Assembly: GCA_002381185.1 (NCBI GenBank)
Contig: DFOA01000059.1
Location: 1-64,000, forward strand
DNA: 64,000 bases
Direction of reading: 5' to 3'
From: Firmicutes bacterium UBA3553
GTDB lineage: Bacteria; Bacillota; Clostridia; Tissierellales; Sedimentibacteraceae
Part shown: positions 32,540 to 40,276 of the stretch, in pieces
How the letters are laid out: each line of letters opens with the position of its first letter
How positions within the stretch are numbered: the stretch's first letter is position 1
Notes under the pieces: model-generated
Told to the model about the DNA's origin: nothing
The model's input: only the letters and a program-made list of their open reading frames with translations
Databases searched by the model: none
Position numbers and translations under genes: made by a program

Positions 32540-32947
32540 TTGAACAGATGCATTTTCATAGGAAACATGACTAAAGACCCGGAATTAAGATTTGTTCCAG
32601 CGTCAGGTATGGCAGTTTGTAAGTTTGGCTTAGCACTAAATGACGGTTACGGAGATAAGAAAACAGTAAGCTATATAAATTGTGTAGCATTCGCAAAGAC
32701 GGCTGAAGCTATTGCAAATTATACAAGCAAAGGTTCAAAAGTAGCTATTGAATCAAGGGTGCAGACAGGTTCATATGATAAGAAAGACGGCAGCGGGAAG
32801 GTGTATACAACAGATTTTATTATAGACAAGATAGAATTTCTATCTAAACAAGAGACAGGCAATACGCCAAGCGGAAATAGTTTCGTGCCGTCGAATGACG
32901 AGGATGTATTTAATCCGGTGGACCCTGGGGAGGATATACCTTTCTGA
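32540..32947 (+). CDS. ssb: Single-stranded DNA-binding protein
   Basis: A 135-aa SSB with an OB fold: N-terminus NRCIFIGNMTKDPELRF, the core YINCVAFAKTAEAIANYTSK near 45-65, and an acidic flexible tail ending GEDIPF, the partner-binding tip. The start is TTG 32540 rather than ATG 32531, because GGAGG directly abuts that ATG and SSBs normally begin M-N-R. It supports replication and RecT recombination. Confidence 0.93.
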   Translation: MNRCIFIGNMTKDPELRFVPASGMAVCKFGLALNDGYGDKKTVSYINCVAFAKTAEAIANYTSKGSKVAIESRVQTGSYDKKDGSGKVYTTDFIIDKIEFLSKQETGNTPSGNSFVPSNDEDVFNPVDPGEDIPF

Positions 32948-32979
32948 TAAACGTTGAAATTTGAACAATAGGAGGGAAT

Positions 32980-33261
32980 ATGAAAAGTTACTTGTGTAAA
33001 AGCTGTAAACATAATAATAACGGTTGGTGTATGAAACTAAAAAAGAATGGATTAACCAAGATTCAGGAATGTGAACACTTTCAAAGTGATTCGTTTAAAA
33101 AGGTAAAGATTGAAAGAACAGCAAGGGATTATTACGGTCAGCAATTTATTGAGATAACAATTAATGGCGAGAGCGCAAGCTTCCCGGAAGTCATTTTGAA
33201 AGATTTCATTTCTGATGAAAATATCAAAAAGAAAGAGTTTGAAATAGACTACAACAATTAA
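32980..33261 (+). CDS. Small zinc-site phage protein
   Basis: A 93-aa protein with CKSCKHNNNGWCMK and later ECEHF, four Cys near the N-terminus, then a beta-rich C-terminal half. SD AGGAGGG. Function unknown. Confidence 0.7.
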   Translation: MKSYLCKSCKHNNNGWCMKLKKNGLTKIQECEHFQSDSFKKVKIERTARDYYGQQFIEITINGESASFPEVILKDFISDENIKKKEFEIDYNN

Positions 33262-33365
33262 GTCAGCAAGCAAGGGGGAAGTCATAAAGAATTGGCATTC
33301 GGACAGGCTTCTCCTGCTGCTACCAAAAGTATAGACGAGAAATCAGAGAAAGGAAATGGGAAAAT

Positions 33366-33545
33366 ATGTTTGACGATATAAATGAGATTGAAAAAGCAAT
33401 ATATACTCTTAAAAATGATTATGACTTTAAAAATCTATATCAACAATATAATGCAACACGGCAAACTTTAGATTTAGCGATTGAAGCACTTGAATATAGA
33501 AAAACTCAGTTAATAATAAATAGGTATAAGGGCGAGGAGGACTAA
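33366..33545 (+). CDS. Small helical protein, related to the protein at 33822
   Basis: A 59-aa protein (MFDDINEIEKAIYTL then DLAIEALEYRKTQL) similar in layout to the N-terminal part of the zinc protein at 33822. SD AAAGGAAATGGG. The 100 bases before it (33262-33365) show no convincing gene. Confidence 0.65.
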   Translation: MFDDINEIEKAIYTLKNDYDFKNLYQQYNATRQTLDLAIEALEYRKTQLIINRYKGEED

Positions 33546-33547
33546 AT

Positions 33548-33820
33548 ATGTTCGATGTAGATGATATAAACAATCCTTTAGAACCACTGAAAGTAGAACA
33601 AGCTTTACGCTCTGAAACGATGAAGCTTGAGTATAGAAAGAAAAATAAACCAAATGAAGTAAATATATTGGATTATACAGTGATAGAGGCGTTGAATAGA
33701 CAAATTCCTAAGGATTACCTATATGACGAATTAGGACTTGAACGTTGCCCTACATGCAAGAATTATCCTGCAGCAGATGATAAATTTTGCAGTAATTGCG
33801 GTCAGAGATTGGAGGGATAA
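33548..33820 (+). CDS. Zinc-ribbon phage protein
   Basis: A 90-aa protein ending in CPTCKNYPAADDKFCSNCGQ, a complete zinc ribbon. The middle has VEQALRSETMKLEYRKKN. SD GAGGAGG. Function unknown. Confidence 0.75.
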   Translation: MFDVDDINNPLEPLKVEQALRSETMKLEYRKKNKPNEVNILDYTVIEALNRQIPKDYLYDELGLERCPTCKNYPAADDKFCSNCGQRLEG

Positions 33821-33821
33821 G

Positions 33822-34160
33822 ATGTTTGATGCAGATAAGATAAAACAAGCGATAAAGGTTATAACACAGCAAAGGGAACATCTAAAAAGTATAAAGAATT
33901 CTTTGCCACTAAGAGCGGAAGGAAGAACGAGCATTGCCCAAGATATAAAAAGTCTTGATTTAGCGATTGAAACATTGGAAACAAAAATAAAAATTAAACC
34001 TATAAAACTAATAAATAAAAATGATGTTCGTATAGGCAACATCGCATTCAAGAAAGGCACTACAAGCTATAAATGCCCCGTATGCGGCAGATTAATAATT
34101 TATGGTGATAAGTTCTGCAGGGATTGCGGACAAGGAATTCTTTGGGAAATGGAGGCTTGA
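33822..34160 (+). CDS. Helical zinc-ribbon phage protein
   Basis: A 112-aa protein. The N half (MFDADKIKQAIKVITQQREH, then LDLAIETLETK) resembles the small gene at 33366, and the C-terminus is a zinc ribbon, CPVCGRLII then FCRDCGQGI. ATG 33822 with SD GGAGGG is used. The duplicated layout suggests local gene duplication. Confidence 0.75.
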   Translation: MFDADKIKQAIKVITQQREHLKSIKNSLPLRAEGRTSIAQDIKSLDLAIETLETKIKIKPIKLINKNDVRIGNIAFKKGTTSYKCPVCGRLIIYGDKFCRDCGQGILWEMEA

Positions 34161-34162
34161 TT

Positions 34163-34375
34163 ATGAATATAGGATTGGTACTAGCAACTGATAAGGGATT
34201 AAAGACTTGCCTGTTACCAGATGAGATGTTCCTTGAATTAGTTAAGGCTATTAAAGAAAAAGGCACAGAGCAAGTTCTTTTGAACAGTGGAGAATATTAT
34301 CAAGTAGATGGCATTTATATACCGGGTAAAGGGAACAAATCGGCGATTATGGTTTTGCCGATGGAGGATAATTGA
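34163..34375 (+). CDS. Small phage protein of unknown function
   Basis: A 70-aa protein (MNIGLVLATDKGLKTC) with a mostly beta second half. SD GGAGGC. No family recognised. Confidence 0.6.
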   Translation: MNIGLVLATDKGLKTCLLPDEMFLELVKAIKEKGTEQVLLNSGEYYQVDGIYIPGKGNKSAIMVLPMEDN

Positions 34376-34376
34376 T

Positions 34377-34562
34377 ATGGATATAAAACAGGCATTAGAA
34401 ATAATTAAAAATGATTTTGATGAAAATGCAGGAGAAGAAGGATATAAAGAAGAATTTGCAGATGTATTGCAAGCAGAATCGGTTTTAATACAGTTTGTGA
34501 GCGTTATTTTAAAAGAGCCTTGCGATATTAAGTATAATTGGGAGTACAGGAATGGAAAATAG
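34377..34562 (+). CDS. Small acidic phage protein
   Basis: A 61-aa acidic helical protein starting at ATG 34377 right after the previous stop, with SD GGAGG inside that gene. Function unknown. Confidence 0.6.
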   Translation: MDIKQALEIIKNDFDENAGEEGYKEEFADVLQAESVLIQFVSVILKEPCDIKYNWEYRNGK

Positions 34563-34932
34563 ATGTTTATTCTGTAATGATATTATCCCCGAAGGATTGC
34601 AGATTTGCCCGAAATGCGAAAGTGAATGGTCCGGACAGGCAAATACACCAAAGCAGAGAAAAATCTATATAGCGGGCAAAATAACGGGTCTGAGGGACTA
34701 TAAAAAACGCTTTGATGAAGCGGAGGAAGTATTAAAGAAACAAGGTCACATTGTTGTAAATCCTTCCATAGTTCCCGAAGGGTTAGTTTATGATGATTAT
34801 ATGAATACTTGCACTGCGATGTTAAAGGCTTGCGATACGATTTATATGCTTAGAAATTGGAAAGATAGCACAGGAGCCAAAATTGAACATCAGATTGCAG
34901 AGCTGAGCGGGAAGGAGATTATTTACCAATGA
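34552..34932 (+). CDS. Zinc ribbon fused to a DUF4406 domain
   Basis: A 126-aa protein. Residues 5-21 form a zinc ribbon (CLFCNDIIPEGLQICPKCES). From KIYIAGKITGLRDY onward it is a DUF4406 domain, related to nucleoside 2-deoxyribosyltransferases, with DDYMNTCTAMLKACDTIYML and GAKIEHQIAELSGKEI. A role in nucleotide metabolism or signalling is possible. The N-terminal ribbon is an uncommon addition. Confidence 0.8.
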   Translation: MENRCLFCNDIIPEGLQICPKCESEWSGQANTPKQRKIYIAGKITGLRDYKKRFDEAEEVLKKQGHIVVNPSIVPEGLVYDDYMNTCTAMLKACDTIYMLRNWKDSTGAKIEHQIAELSGKEIIYQ

Positions 34933-35075
34933 CAATAATCATTGAAATAGACAGACGATTCACAGTAGGAATTGACTGGTTTAAGACTATTAAAGGGTTA
35001 AGATTAGGATTTATAGCGATACATTTTGTGTTTGCGAGATTGGGAGAATTTGTTGAGATATACAGGAGGAAATAA
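34929..35075 (+). CDS. Tiny basic phage protein
   Basis: A 48-aa basic protein with a hydrophobic stretch (LRLGFIAIHFVFARLGEF). ATG overlaps the preceding stop, and its end carries the SD AGGAGG of the dUTPase gene. Function unknown. Confidence 0.55.
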   Translation: MTIIIEIDRRFTVGIDWFKTIKGLRLGFIAIHFVFARLGEFVEIYRRK

Positions 35076-35720
35076 ATGAATAATGAATTGATGATAGGAT
35101 TGGCGTTATTTGGATTAGGAATTTGTATAATCTATTTCATAAAATATTGCGAATTGCAAAATAAAATTACAGAAATTCAAGACGAAAGAATTATAATTGC
35201 TAACAAAAGGATTGATTTGTTAAGAGAACAACTCTTATCATCGGTGAAAGTAAAAATCATAAATAAAAGCGGATTCCCGTTACCTAAGTATGAAACAAAC
35301 GGAGCTGCAGGGTTTGATATTCGGGCTGTAATAAGCGAAAAAGAATCAACGGGTGGAACAATAATTAATCCAACGGAAGAATTATCACTAATTTTAAGAC
35401 CAGGAGAGCAATACAACTTTGACACAGGATTATATATTGAGGTTCCTGAAGGGTATGAGATAGATGTTAGGGGACGTTCAGGACTTGCATTTAAACATGG
35501 CATAGGCATTGTTCACGGTGTAGGGACCATAGATTCTGATTATCGTGGAGAAATAAGAGTTTGCTTGATAAATCATTCTAACAAAGATTTTATTGTTAAA
35601 CATGGCGATAGAATCGCCCAAGGACTGCTCATCCCGGTAATACAAGCTGAATTTATAGAAGTTGAAGAACTTTCTGAAAGTGACAGGGGACAGGGTGGAT
35701 TCGGTTCCACGGGAGTGTAG
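35076..35720 (+). CDS. dut: dUTPase with N-terminal membrane anchor
   Basis: A 214-aa trimeric-type dUTPase, which hydrolyses dUTP to dUMP. All five motifs are visible: GAAGFDIRA, GRSGLAFKHG, GVGTIDSDYRGEI, GDRIAQGLL and DRGQGGFGSTG. The extra N-terminus has a hydrophobic helix (about 5-23) and a coiled segment (about 28-50) before the enzyme starts near residue 57. This would tether the enzyme to the membrane, which is unusual. SD ACAGGAGG. Confidence 0.92.
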   Translation: MNNELMIGLALFGLGICIIYFIKYCELQNKITEIQDERIIIANKRIDLLREQLLSSVKVKIINKSGFPLPKYETNGAAGFDIRAVISEKESTGGTIINPTEELSLILRPGEQYNFDTGLYIEVPEGYEIDVRGRSGLAFKHGIGIVHGVGTIDSDYRGEIRVCLINHSNKDFIVKHGDRIAQGLLIPVIQAEFIEVEELSESDRGQGGFGSTGV

Positions 35721-35722
35721 TT

Positions 35723-35923
35723 ATGAAATATGATTATTTGATAGCTTACTCATTCACATCTAAAGATGGTAGTACTGGTACAGGAACTATGCTTATAGGC
35801 AAAATTAAAAAGATAAAAAGTATAAAGGATGTAATAGATGCTGGTGAATTTATACGAGAAAGAGAGGAATTAAGTAAAGTCGCAGTAATAAATTATCAGA
35901 TAATCAAGAGGCATTGGAGGTAA
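35723..35923 (+). CDS. Small phage protein of unknown function
   Basis: A 66-aa protein beginning MKYDYLIAYSFTSKDGSTGT and ending in an Ile/Lys-rich strand-helix. This form recurs in phage early regions. It starts right after the dUTPase stop. Confidence 0.6.
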   Translation: MKYDYLIAYSFTSKDGSTGTGTMLIGKIKKIKSIKDVIDAGEFIREREELSKVAVINYQIIKRHWR

Positions 35924-35927
35924 TTTG

Positions 35928-36020
35928 ATGTGTAGTAATAGAGATTGCCCCTTTTGGATAGGCGAAGAATGTCCGGTAGAGGATTATTGTGGAGGATATA
36001 AGGATGAAATACAAAGCTAA
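35928..36020 (+). CDS. Very small Cys-rich peptide
   Basis: 30 codons with CPFWIGEECP and four Cys in total, from ATG 35928 with SD TTGGAGG. It overlaps the next start. A zinc-bound miniprotein is plausible, and small size limits certainty. Confidence 0.45.
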   Translation: MCSNRDCPFWIGEECPVEDYCGGYKDEIQS

Positions 36021-36144
36021 AGCATGGATTGAGGACGGCATAATACGCTGTGCAAGTCAGATGTGCGACAAGTGCGTAAATTTAAAATATGGAAAATGCT
36101 TTGATGTGGTGATTGAAGTAAAGGAGGAGGACAAAAATGATTGA
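36004..36144 (+). CDS. Tiny Cys-rich phage protein
   Basis: A 46-aa protein with CASQMCDKCVN and a later Cys (GKCFD), a likely zinc site. SD GGAGG lies in the preceding mini-gene. Its end overlaps the RtcB start. Confidence 0.6.
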   Translation: MKYKAKAWIEDGIIRCASQMCDKCVNLKYGKCFDVVIEVKEEDKND

Positions 36145-37324
36145 AATAAAAGGAAAATATAATACAGCAAAAGTATTCACGGACAATATAGAGGAATCGG
36201 CAATAGCTCAAATTATAGAATTATGCAATCAAGAAGCATTCAAGGATTCTAAAATAAGGATAATGCCGGATGTACATTCGGGAACCGGGTGTGTTATCGG
36301 TACAACAATGACTATAAAAAACAAAATTGTCCCCAATTTAGTAGGCGTAGACATTGGCTGTGGCATGCTGTGTATAGAATTGGTCGAGAAATCAATTGAT
36401 TTAGAAAAACTTGACAATATTATACATAATCAAATACCAAGCGGATTTAACATCAGAAAAGAACAACATGAATTTACAAAATATTTACAGTTAGATTCTT
36501 TGAAATGCAAGCAATTTATTAACTTAGATAGAGCTTATCTTTCATTAGGTACATTAGGCGGCGGCAACCATTTTATTGAAATTAATAGAGATAAAAATGA
36601 TAATTTATATCTTGTAATTCATTCAGGCAGCAGATATTTAGGCAAACAAGTTGCAGAATATTATCAGAAACTAGCTATTGAAAAGCTATTAAACAAAAAC
36701 GAAAAAGAAAAAATTATTAAAAATTTGAAGGCTCAAGGCAGAGAAAAAGAAATCGAAGCAGAATTAAAAAATTTTAAGCCTTTAAAAATTAAAAAAGCAT
36801 TAGCGTATTTACAAGGAGAAGATTTCAATAATTATATTCACGACATGAAAATTGTGCAAGAATATGCTTATCAAAACAGATGGGTTATTGCAACTGATAT
36901 TTTAATAAATATGAAGTTGACTTTTTCAGAAGCTTTTACCACAACACACAACTATATAGATATAGGATTTATGATGCTTCGTAAAGGCTCAATATCAGCA
37001 CACAAAAATGAAAAAGTAATAATTCCTATAAATATGCGTGATGGTTCAATTATAGCAGTAGGAAAAGAAAACGAAGACTGGAATTATTCAGCTCCACATG
37101 GTGCAGGTAGATTGATGTCACGCTCTAAAGCTAAAGAGAATATTTCGCTGGATGAGTTCAAGGGCCAAATGAACGGAATTTATACGACATCGGTTAATCA
37201 GTCAACTTTAGATGAAGCACCGCAGGCATATAAACCTATTGACGAAATCATAGAAAATATTAAAGGTACGGTTGAAATAATAGATATCATCAAGCCTATA
37301 TATAATTTTAAGGCGGTTGATTAA
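36137..37324 (+). CDS. rtcB: RNA ligase RtcB
   Basis: A 395-aa GTP- and Mn-dependent RNA ligase joining 2',3'-cyclic phosphate and 5'-OH ends. Signatures are MPDVHSGTGCVIG, GVDIGCGMLCIEL, LGGGNHFIEI, HSGSRYLGKQ and SAPHGAGRLMSRSKAKE, whose His (near 319) is the guanylation site. In a phage it can repair tRNA or rRNA cut by host toxins and anticodon nucleases. A tRNA-Thr gene lies downstream in the same phage. SD AAGGAGGAGG. Confidence 0.95.
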   Translation: MIEIKGKYNTAKVFTDNIEESAIAQIIELCNQEAFKDSKIRIMPDVHSGTGCVIGTTMTIKNKIVPNLVGVDIGCGMLCIELVEKSIDLEKLDNIIHNQIPSGFNIRKEQHEFTKYLQLDSLKCKQFINLDRAYLSLGTLGGGNHFIEINRDKNDNLYLVIHSGSRYLGKQVAEYYQKLAIEKLLNKNEKEKIIKNLKAQGREKEIEAELKNFKPLKIKKALAYLQGEDFNNYIHDMKIVQEYAYQNRWVIATDILINMKLTFSEAFTTTHNYIDIGFMMLRKGSISAHKNEKVIIPINMRDGSIIAVGKENEDWNYSAPHGAGRLMSRSKAKENISLDEFKGQMNGIYTTSVNQSTLDEAPQAYKPIDEIIENIKGTVEIIDIIKPIYNFKAVD

Positions 37325-37340
37325 AAAGGATGGTGATTAA

Positions 37341-37553
37341 ATGCAAATAGGACAAACATATAAAATCCCTGTACCGTACCATACCGTTGACAGCAGCATT
37401 GAAAGGCACAAGGTTGGAACGGGGATATTAATACAAGAAACACCGCATCTGCTGGTGTTTGAGTATAAGAATAGTCAAGGGGATGTTTGCAGGACGAGCT
37501 TCAAGAAACATGAGTTTGAGAAATTTAAAAAGAAATTGGAGGATTTAATTTGA
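37341..37553 (+). CDS. Small phage protein of unknown function
   Basis: A 70-aa protein, beta-rich at the start (IGQTYKIPVPYHTVD) with a Lys-rich end. It overlaps the late-regulator start by four bases. No family recognised. Confidence 0.65.
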   Translation: MQIGQTYKIPVPYHTVDSSIERHKVGTGILIQETPHLLVFEYKNSQGDVCRTSFKKHEFEKFKKKLEDLI

Positions 37554-38014
37554 GAGATACAATAAAAGAAGTCAAAAAGCGCTTGTACAGCTATCCGAAA
37601 CTAGATAAGTATATAAATGACTACGAAGAAGAATTAAAAGGCATACAAGCCAAAATACAAGCTCACAGAGAAGTTGGAACAAGCTCTTTATCGTTGACAG
37701 GTGTAAGAGGCAGCGATTTGTCTGACCCGACTGTAAGCAAGATGCTAAAAATTGATGCTCTGCAGCAAGTATATGAAGAAAGAGCAAAATATATTGCCGA
37801 GAAAGTAAAAAAATACTACGGCGAGAAAAGGGTGATTGAAGAAGCTTTGGACAGCCTAACAGAAATGCATCGGCAGATTGTTGAAGAAAGATATTTTAAC
37901 AAAAAAACATGGGAAGAAGTTGGAGAGCTGCACACCAGACGATATTGCGAGAAGCAAGGGAATGAAGCTGTTAAATGTATTGTAGAGTTTTTAAATAAAA
38001 AGAAGACCGTTTAA
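37550..38014 (+). CDS. ArpU/RinA-like late transcription regulator
   Basis: A 154-aa protein from TTG 37550 with SD GGAGG. An N-terminal coiled part (about 1-95) is followed by a sigma-region-4-like helix-turn-helix, EEALDSLTEMHRQIVEERYF then TWEEVGELHTRRYCEKQG. Proteins of this type (ArpU, RinA) activate late phage genes. It is the last rightward gene before the leftward island, with the late genes 3 kb downstream. Confidence 0.82.
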   Translation: MRDTIKEVKKRLYSYPKLDKYINDYEEELKGIQAKIQAHREVGTSSLSLTGVRGSDLSDPTVSKMLKIDALQQVYEERAKYIAEKVKKYYGEKRVIEEALDSLTEMHRQIVEERYFNKKTWEEVGELHTRRYCEKQGNEAVKCIVEFLNKKKTV

Positions 38015-38029
38015 GGTCCTTCTTTTTTT
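37997..38029. terminator. Bidirectional terminator
   Basis: AAAAAGAAGACC and GGTCCTTCTTTTTTT pair with one bulged C around a six-base loop. It closes the rightward early operon and also ends the convergent leftward island. Confidence 0.8.
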
Positions 38030-38280
38030 GATTGTTCATGGATTTGCTCAAGGTCGGAATCGGTGTAACCTTTAGACTTGAGATATTCAAACATTTGTTG
38101 ATTGATATGCCCATTTAATGATAAACCTTCTCTTGATAGTTCATCCATATATACTGATTTTAAGCCTTTTTTAATTCTAACAAGAAATTTATCATATGCC
38201 TGTTGGTCGTATTTTTCACGGGACGCTTTGCCTTTTTCGCTAGAGTTCCAACGTTTTGTACGTGCTTTTTTCTTGTCCAT
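38011..38280 (-). CDS. Possible ribbon-helix-helix protein
   Basis: An 89-aa protein with a very basic start (KKKARTKRW) and a block reading FLVRIKKGLKSVYMDELSRE then LSLNGHINQQMFEYLK, which fits an Arc/MetJ-type ribbon-helix-helix. It may be the regulator of this leftward island. SD GGAGG precedes the start. Confidence 0.6.
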   Translation of the reverse strand: MDKKKARTKRWNSSEKGKASREKYDQQAYDKFLVRIKKGLKSVYMDELSREGLSLNGHINQQMFEYLKSKGYTDSDLEQIHEQSKKEGP

Positions 38281-38422
38281 CTAATTCCTCCTTAAACCTG
38301 AGTCCGTCAAGCAATGTTTTTATGAAAAAATCCACGGTGTCTTTGGAATAGCCTTCAGCATCAAGTTTTTCTCTTATGTACCATATCGCGTGCTGTAGGT
38401 TGACTGTGTCATGAAAATCCAT
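38240..38422 (-). CDS. Small phage protein of unknown function
   Basis: A 60-aa protein (MDFHDTVNLQHAIWYIREKL) with SD AAAGGGGTGAT before ATG 38422; the longer frame to 38443 includes the SD. It overlaps the next leftward gene. Function unknown. Confidence 0.65.
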   Translation of the reverse strand: MDFHDTVNLQHAIWYIREKLDAEGYSKDTVDFFIKTLLDGLRFKEELDGQEKSTYKTLEL

Positions 38423-38487
38423 TGAATCACCCCTTTTATACATAGTGCTTATAGGTAGGCTATTTTGAATATTTAATTATAATTAAG

Positions 38488-38691
38488 TTACGGAGCAATT
38501 CCTATATCCCAATCATAAGTATTAGGCCCGTCTTCGCCAGTACATGCTTCTTTAACAATAGTGTCATATTGGTGTCCGGCAAGTATCCGTATCATTTGAT
38601 CTATCACCCAAGCCTTATGATGTGCTTCATCAATCCCGCCATATCTTACTGCCAATTCAATAGCTTTTTCAATTTTTTCTTTATCATCCAT
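38488..38691 (-). CDS. Conserved phage protein (GEDGP..YDWDIGIAP type)
   Basis: A 67-aa protein with YGGIDEAHHKAWVIDQMIRI and ending GEDGPNTYDWDIGIAP. I recognise this form from many phages and mobile elements; the His pair and conserved acidic end are constant, but no function is known. SD GGAGGG. Confidence 0.8.
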   Translation of the reverse strand: MDDKEKIEKAIELAVRYGGIDEAHHKAWVIDQMIRILAGHQYDTIVKEACTGEDGPNTYDWDIGIAP

Positions 38692-38930
38692 AATCTTATA
38701 CCCTCCATTTATGAATCTGTTTAATATTTACTTTGTTCACAATATGTACAACGCCCTTTCGGCATATGTTTACTGTTTATTTATTTCATTTTGTGCAAAT
38801 TCACTATAATTTTTATCAAAAGCATAATAAGGAAAAGTTTCTTTTGTCATAATGTCTTTGAATAGTCTCATGTCATTTGCGTTATTTGATATTTTCACAG
38901 CATCATAAAATGTCAACCATAATTTCTTTG

Positions 38931-39173
38931 TTATTTTTTTTTATCCAATTCATCAGAATAGAAATGTTCTATTTTCTTTAAAACATCACCAAATTCAAGT
39001 ATTCCTATATATCTACTTAAGAGGTACCCGCCTAATGTAATAGCACATATATCAATTCCATTATCTAAAAACCATTTCTGGTAATAAGTAAAACTTAAAT
39101 AGTTTTTGTCTAAATATTTATTCATAAATTCTTTTGATTCGTCACTTAATGTGATATCGTCTATCATTTTCAT
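38931..39173 (-). CDS. Leftward gene ended by an A9 run, possible frameshift
   Basis: As read, an 80-aa protein (MKMIDDITLSDESKEF to DELDKKK) with one hydrophobic patch. ATG 39173 with SD AGGAGA is used. The stop falls directly after nine A (38942-38934). A -1 shift there joins an open frame of another 54 codons (beginning ITKKLWLTFYDAVKISNN) that ends at 38770 and has no start of its own. Natural slippage, an indel or a sequencing error are all possible. Confidence 0.55.
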   Translation of the reverse strand: MKMIDDITLSDESKEFMNKYLDKNYLSFTYYQKWFLDNGIDICAITLGGYLLSRYIGILEFGDVLKKIEHFYSDELDKKK

Positions 39174-39258
39174 ACCTATATCATCTCCTGTTTTTATTAT
39201 TGACATGGTGAAAATTTAATACTTTAATTATAATCGACTTTCTAAATTGTTACAACCC

Positions 39259-39351
39259 CTATAATTCTATATTTTTAAGTAATCTTTCCAAAATTGCGGC
39301 TATCGGAAACATTACCAATCCCGCAACTGTAAAGCTAATAAATAAATTCAT
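39259..39351 (-). CDS. 30-aa single-span membrane peptide
   Basis: MNLFISFTVAGLVMFP begins a peptide with one hydrophobic segment (about 3-20) and a charged end (LERLLKNIEL). SD AAGGAGG is strong and well spaced, which favours this short start over the longer frame to 39441. It resembles small membrane toxins in general character only. Confidence 0.5.
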   Translation of the reverse strand: MNLFISFTVAGLVMFPIAAILERLLKNIEL

Positions 39352-39444
39352 TTTTCCTCCTTGATTTAGGAGACGGCATTTGATATAATTCTCGTACCGC
39401 CTTGTGTGGTTAGCAGATGTTTTATGCTTGCAGGCTGGCATCTG

Positions 39445-40224
39445 CTATATATATTTGGCATATTGATTGCTCAAATTTGAAACCCATTCTTTATTCAATT
39501 TATCTAAATATGTGCTCCAAGCGTTTTGCCGAGCATTCCACCACCATTTGCGACTTTTTAAAGCAACTATTAACTGTCTTTGTGGCTTCAGAGTAAATTT
39601 AATATACGCCCTGTCGCCCTCTGTGTATGCTGTATAATCGGCATTTTCGAAAATGATATCTTTTTTTATTTCTTGAATTTCCCCGACTTTAGATTTAAGA
39701 TATAGCTTGTAAACGGTACTATTCTTTCTCCATTTATATTTATCTTGCAACTTTTCGAATAATTCAATAAATTTTTGGTTATCAAGCATGGCTAGTTCTG
39801 CTAATCTGGCGGTCGGGTCAAGCTCTTTGGTATTGTCGTAAAACTCAATTCTATCAAGCAATCTTTGAACTTTGTCATCTTTTTTCGACTCTTGTAATTG
39901 CTCTTTTAACTCCTTGAACCAACTATAAACTTCTGATGATGTCTCTAAAATTCTATCGCCTTTATCTAATTTTTTAGCATTGTATTTTGAAGGTCCAGCA
40001 ACCATAACAGAAACGTGGCTTGCTTCAAGCTTAAGCAGTTCAGACCACTTATTGTAAAGTTGATTTAATAACTTTTCTTTCTTCTCGTCCGAAACGTTCC
40101 AATTCAAAATTTCTTTGGCGTATCCTTGATAATTTGATAAAGATAAATAGCCACGCTTTCCGTTAAAGCTGTTGCTATTCGCAGTATGTATTAAGTCTTT
40201 GTTTAGTTCTTTTATTTCAATCAT
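39445..40224 (-). CDS. Mobile-element protein of unknown function
   Basis: A 259-aa protein. A central block, HVSVMVAGPSKYNAKKLDKG near 70-90, resembles conserved segments seen in large proteins of Clostridia plasmids and integrative elements. The C-terminal part is beta-rich with SRKWWWNARQNAWSTYL. SD AAGGAGG. No enzymatic motif is evident. Confidence 0.65.
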   Translation of the reverse strand: MIEIKELNKDLIHTANSNSFNGKRGYLSLSNYQGYAKEILNWNVSDEKKEKLLNQLYNKWSELLKLEASHVSVMVAGPSKYNAKKLDKGDRILETSSEVYSWFKELKEQLQESKKDDKVQRLLDRIEFYDNTKELDPTARLAELAMLDNQKFIELFEKLQDKYKWRKNSTVYKLYLKSKVGEIQEIKKDIIFENADYTAYTEGDRAYIKFTLKPQRQLIVALKSRKWWWNARQNAWSTYLDKLNKEWVSNLSNQYAKYI

Positions 40225-40276
40225 TTTAAAACCTCCTTATTTATTTGTTGCAGACCGCCGGAGCGGTTTCGCTTAT

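Noticed and set aside
33262..33365. Possible small gene before 33366 from a TTG near 33294
   Set aside because: The frame is short, lacks a good SD, and has no recognisable pattern.
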